The notes under the pieces: generated by a model
Databases searched by the model: none
Seen by the model: the letters and a program-made list of their open reading frames with translations, nothing else
Told to the model about the DNA's origin: nothing
Shown: in pieces, positions 62,723 through 64,000 of the stretch
Layout of the letters: each line of letters opens with the position of its first letter
Numbering within the stretch: position 1 is the first letter of the stretch
Made by a program: the position numbers and the translations under genes
Assembly: GCF_000344155.1 (NCBI RefSeq)
Contig: NZ_BAOQ01000027.1
Coordinates: forward strand, 29,799-93,798
Length of the DNA: 64,000 nucleotides
Origin: Gordonia paraffinivorans NBRC 108238
Lineage (GTDB): Bacteria > Actinomycetota > Actinomycetes > Mycobacteriales > Mycobacteriaceae
Reading direction: 5' to 3'

Positions 62723-63808
62723 TCAAGCAGCCGTCTCTAAAGATGCTGCTGAGCTCTTCAGCGGGTCTGTTCGATGGGTGACCAGTCGGTACATCTCGCG
62801 GGCGATGGCGCGTTTGAGACAGCGGATGATGTCCTTCTTCGTCAGTCCTTCGGCGGTGCGCTTCTGGACGTAGGCGCGGGTCGGCTCGTGGTAACGCATG
62901 CGAACCAGTGCCACGGTGTAGAGCGCATTGTTGGCGGCGCGGTCGCCGCCGCGGTTGAGTCGGTGCCGGTGCCGCTTGCCTGAGGATGCGGGAACGGGCG
63001 CCACCCCGGTCAGGTGGGCGAAGGACGCCTCGGACCCGAGTCGGTCAGGGTTGTCGCCAGCGGTGATCAGCATCTGTGCCGCGACCTGGACACCGACGCC
63101 GGGCCGTTCAAGCAGATCGGGCGCAGCTTGCTGGGTGAGTACGGTGAGCCCGCGGTGCAGTTCCTTGATCTCCTCATCGAGGTCCGCGTGACGACGCGCC
63201 AGTGAGCGGAGCGCCTGCTTGCAGGCGATGCCAGGATCCGTGAGGTCGGCTCCGGGTCGAAGCCGTGCCAGAGACTTGATCATCTTCGCAGTGGGCAGCG
63301 GCTGCATCTGCTCGCGCAGGTTGGCCGGCCCATTCACCAGGAGTGCCCGGATCTGGTTGATGCACTGGGTCCTGGCCTTGATCGCAGAGCGCTGCGCCAG
63401 GCGCAGGCACCGGATCGATTCAACGATGCCGTCCCGCGACTTCGGAGTTCCGGCCGCGCGTCCTGACGCCGCCGCCCGAGCCGCCGCGTACGCGTCCAGC
63501 GGGTCGGACTTGCCCTGCGAGCGTCGCGCAGATCGGTCCGGACGGTCGACCTCGACGACGGGAATTCCAGCGCCGGTGAGCACCCGCGTGAGCCCAGCAC
63601 CGTAGGAGCCGGTGCCTTCGACTCCCACGCTCACCAGCTGGCCCCAGCCGAGCAACCAAGACCGTAGAGATTCATAGCCGACAGGCGTCGCCGGAAACTC
63701 GCGATCGGCCAACTCGCGACCGAGCCGGTCGACCACGGCGGCGTGATGCGTGAGCGCGTGGGTGTCGACTCCGCCGAAGACTTCGGGGGACGAGAGGTGG
63801 TCTGTCAT
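62723..63808 (-). CDS. IS110-family transposase (DEDD type)
   Basis: 361 residues, complete. N-terminal RuvC-like DEDD domain: GGVDTHALTHHAAVVD (first Asp), VEGTGSYGAGL (Glu), KSDPLDAYAAARAA (last Asps). C-terminal transposase_20 domain: LLERPGVGVQVAAQMLITAGDNPDRLGSEASFAHLTGVAPVPASSGKRHRHRLNRGGDR, with the conserved Ser (PVPASSG) that acts in strand exchange. Stop lies 5 nt before the element edge. Confidence 0.92.
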   Translation of the reverse strand: MTDHLSSPEVFGGVDTHALTHHAAVVDRLGRELADREFPATPVGYESLRSWLLGWGQLVSVGVEGTGSYGAGLTRVLTGAGIPVVEVDRPDRSARRSQGKSDPLDAYAAARAAASGRAAGTPKSRDGIVESIRCLRLAQRSAIKARTQCINQIRALLVNGPANLREQMQPLPTAKMIKSLARLRPGADLTDPGIACKQALRSLARRHADLDEEIKELHRGLTVLTQQAAPDLLERPGVGVQVAAQMLITAGDNPDRLGSEASFAHLTGVAPVPASSGKRHRHRLNRGGDRAANNALYTVALVRMRYHEPTRAYVQKRTAEGLTKKDIIRCLKRAIAREMYRLVTHRTDPLKSSAASLETAA

Positions 63809-63900
63809 CGTGGTCTATGCCGCCTTCCAGTGCCAGCTACGGGGACAGCACGCGCCCGGTCGAGCAAAGCGGACAAGACAGTGATGGGGCTTGTGCTCAA
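63809..63900 (-). ncRNA. Candidate bridge-RNA region of the IS110 element
   Basis: The 92-nt noncoding left end upstream of the transposase. In IS110 elements studied (IS621) a bridge RNA that pairs with target and donor DNA is made from this place. Here it is inferred only from position; the stretch is shorter than in IS621 and I have not folded it. Confidence 0.3.
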
Positions 63901-64000
63901 GCTCCTATGAGGTCACGCCGCTCGTCCGGTCGCGTGCGTGGCATCCCCGGGCCTGAAGATCGACGAATCCCATGCAAAGGCAGTCGCTGACGCCCGTCGA

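Larger units (their letters stand above)
62710..63908 (-). mobile_element. Complete IS110-family element bounded by an 8-bp repeat
   Basis: GCTCCTAT occurs at 62710-62717 and 63901-63908, 1191 bp apart, enclosing one full transposase gene. The length is right for IS110 elements, and no long inverted repeats are seen, as expected. The insertion cuts the start of the IS1081-like gene. The 92 nt beyond it (63909-64000) show nothing I can identify. Confidence 0.65.

Noticed and set aside
60497..63908. Mobile-element cluster considered as a prophage or genomic-island edge
   Set aside because: No integrase, phage structural gene, tRNA or attachment repeat seen in the window; only IS parts.

Overview
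The window is high-GC DNA with dense short-gapped operons, frequent GTG starts and 4-nt start/stop overlaps. From about 44.5 to 60.2 kb it follows the order known from Mycobacterium tuberculosis Rv0046c-Rv0058: ino1, a PadR regulator, a DUF5318 protein, ponA1, a membrane mannosyltransferase, rpsF-ssb-rpsR-rplI, and dnaB with an intein at the same Walker A site. This points to a chromosomal segment of a mycolic-acid actinobacterium (Mycobacteriales). A Gordonia/Williamsia-type genus is my best guess, not proven. No rRNA, tRNA or CRISPR was seen.

Layout. 0-7.8 kb is nitrogen/amine metabolism: a partial amt, then glnT-glxB-glxC-glxD, a sarcosine-oxidase-like flavoprotein and an XRE-cupin regulator. 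7.8-26.2 kb is mixed housekeeping: MarR/MFS pair, Tat-exported PhoX, TPM-domain membrane protein, F420-type oxidoreductase, PatB-type C-S lyase, methyltransferase, secreted SGNH esterase, a frameshifted secreted-protein gene, ilvD, an acyl-CoA synthetase, dinB with an SOS box, trpB2, DUF429 and GNAT proteins. 26.2-31.9 kb holds TetR, a homogentisate-dioxygenase-like protein coupled to an alpha/beta hydrolase, a FadD36-like synthetase, an SRPBCC protein and a broken small membrane-protein gene.

31.9-43.7 kb is a Ter-type stress island. Two atypical regulators face away from each other. Next to them is a five-gene operon in which every junction is a 4-nt overlap (coiled-coil protein, HpcH/CitE-like lyase, PRTase-TRSP, StiP/Pelota protein, HAD phosphatase). 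Divergent from that operon is a run of three AIM24-family genes, followed by DUF475/TerC and TerD. In known Ter systems such genes are thought to make a nucleoside-like metabolite and link it to membrane and metal stress. The coiled-coil member and the regulators are the least explained parts.

44-60.2 kb is the ino1-dnaB core, with an inserted block (OGG-fold-like protein, helical protein, GNAT, second GT87 mannosyltransferase) before rpsF. The dnaB intein looks like a class 3 (Ala1, W/C/T) intein with a decayed homing endonuclease.

60.2-64 kb is a graveyard of mobile elements: an orphan WXG100-like gene, an IS21 end fragment, the tail of an enhancer-binding-type activator, an IS1081-like (IS256 family) transposase gene with its 5' end cut off, and an intact IS110-family element bounded by an 8-bp repeat. 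Many convergent gene pairs are separated by strong hairpins, listed as terminators.
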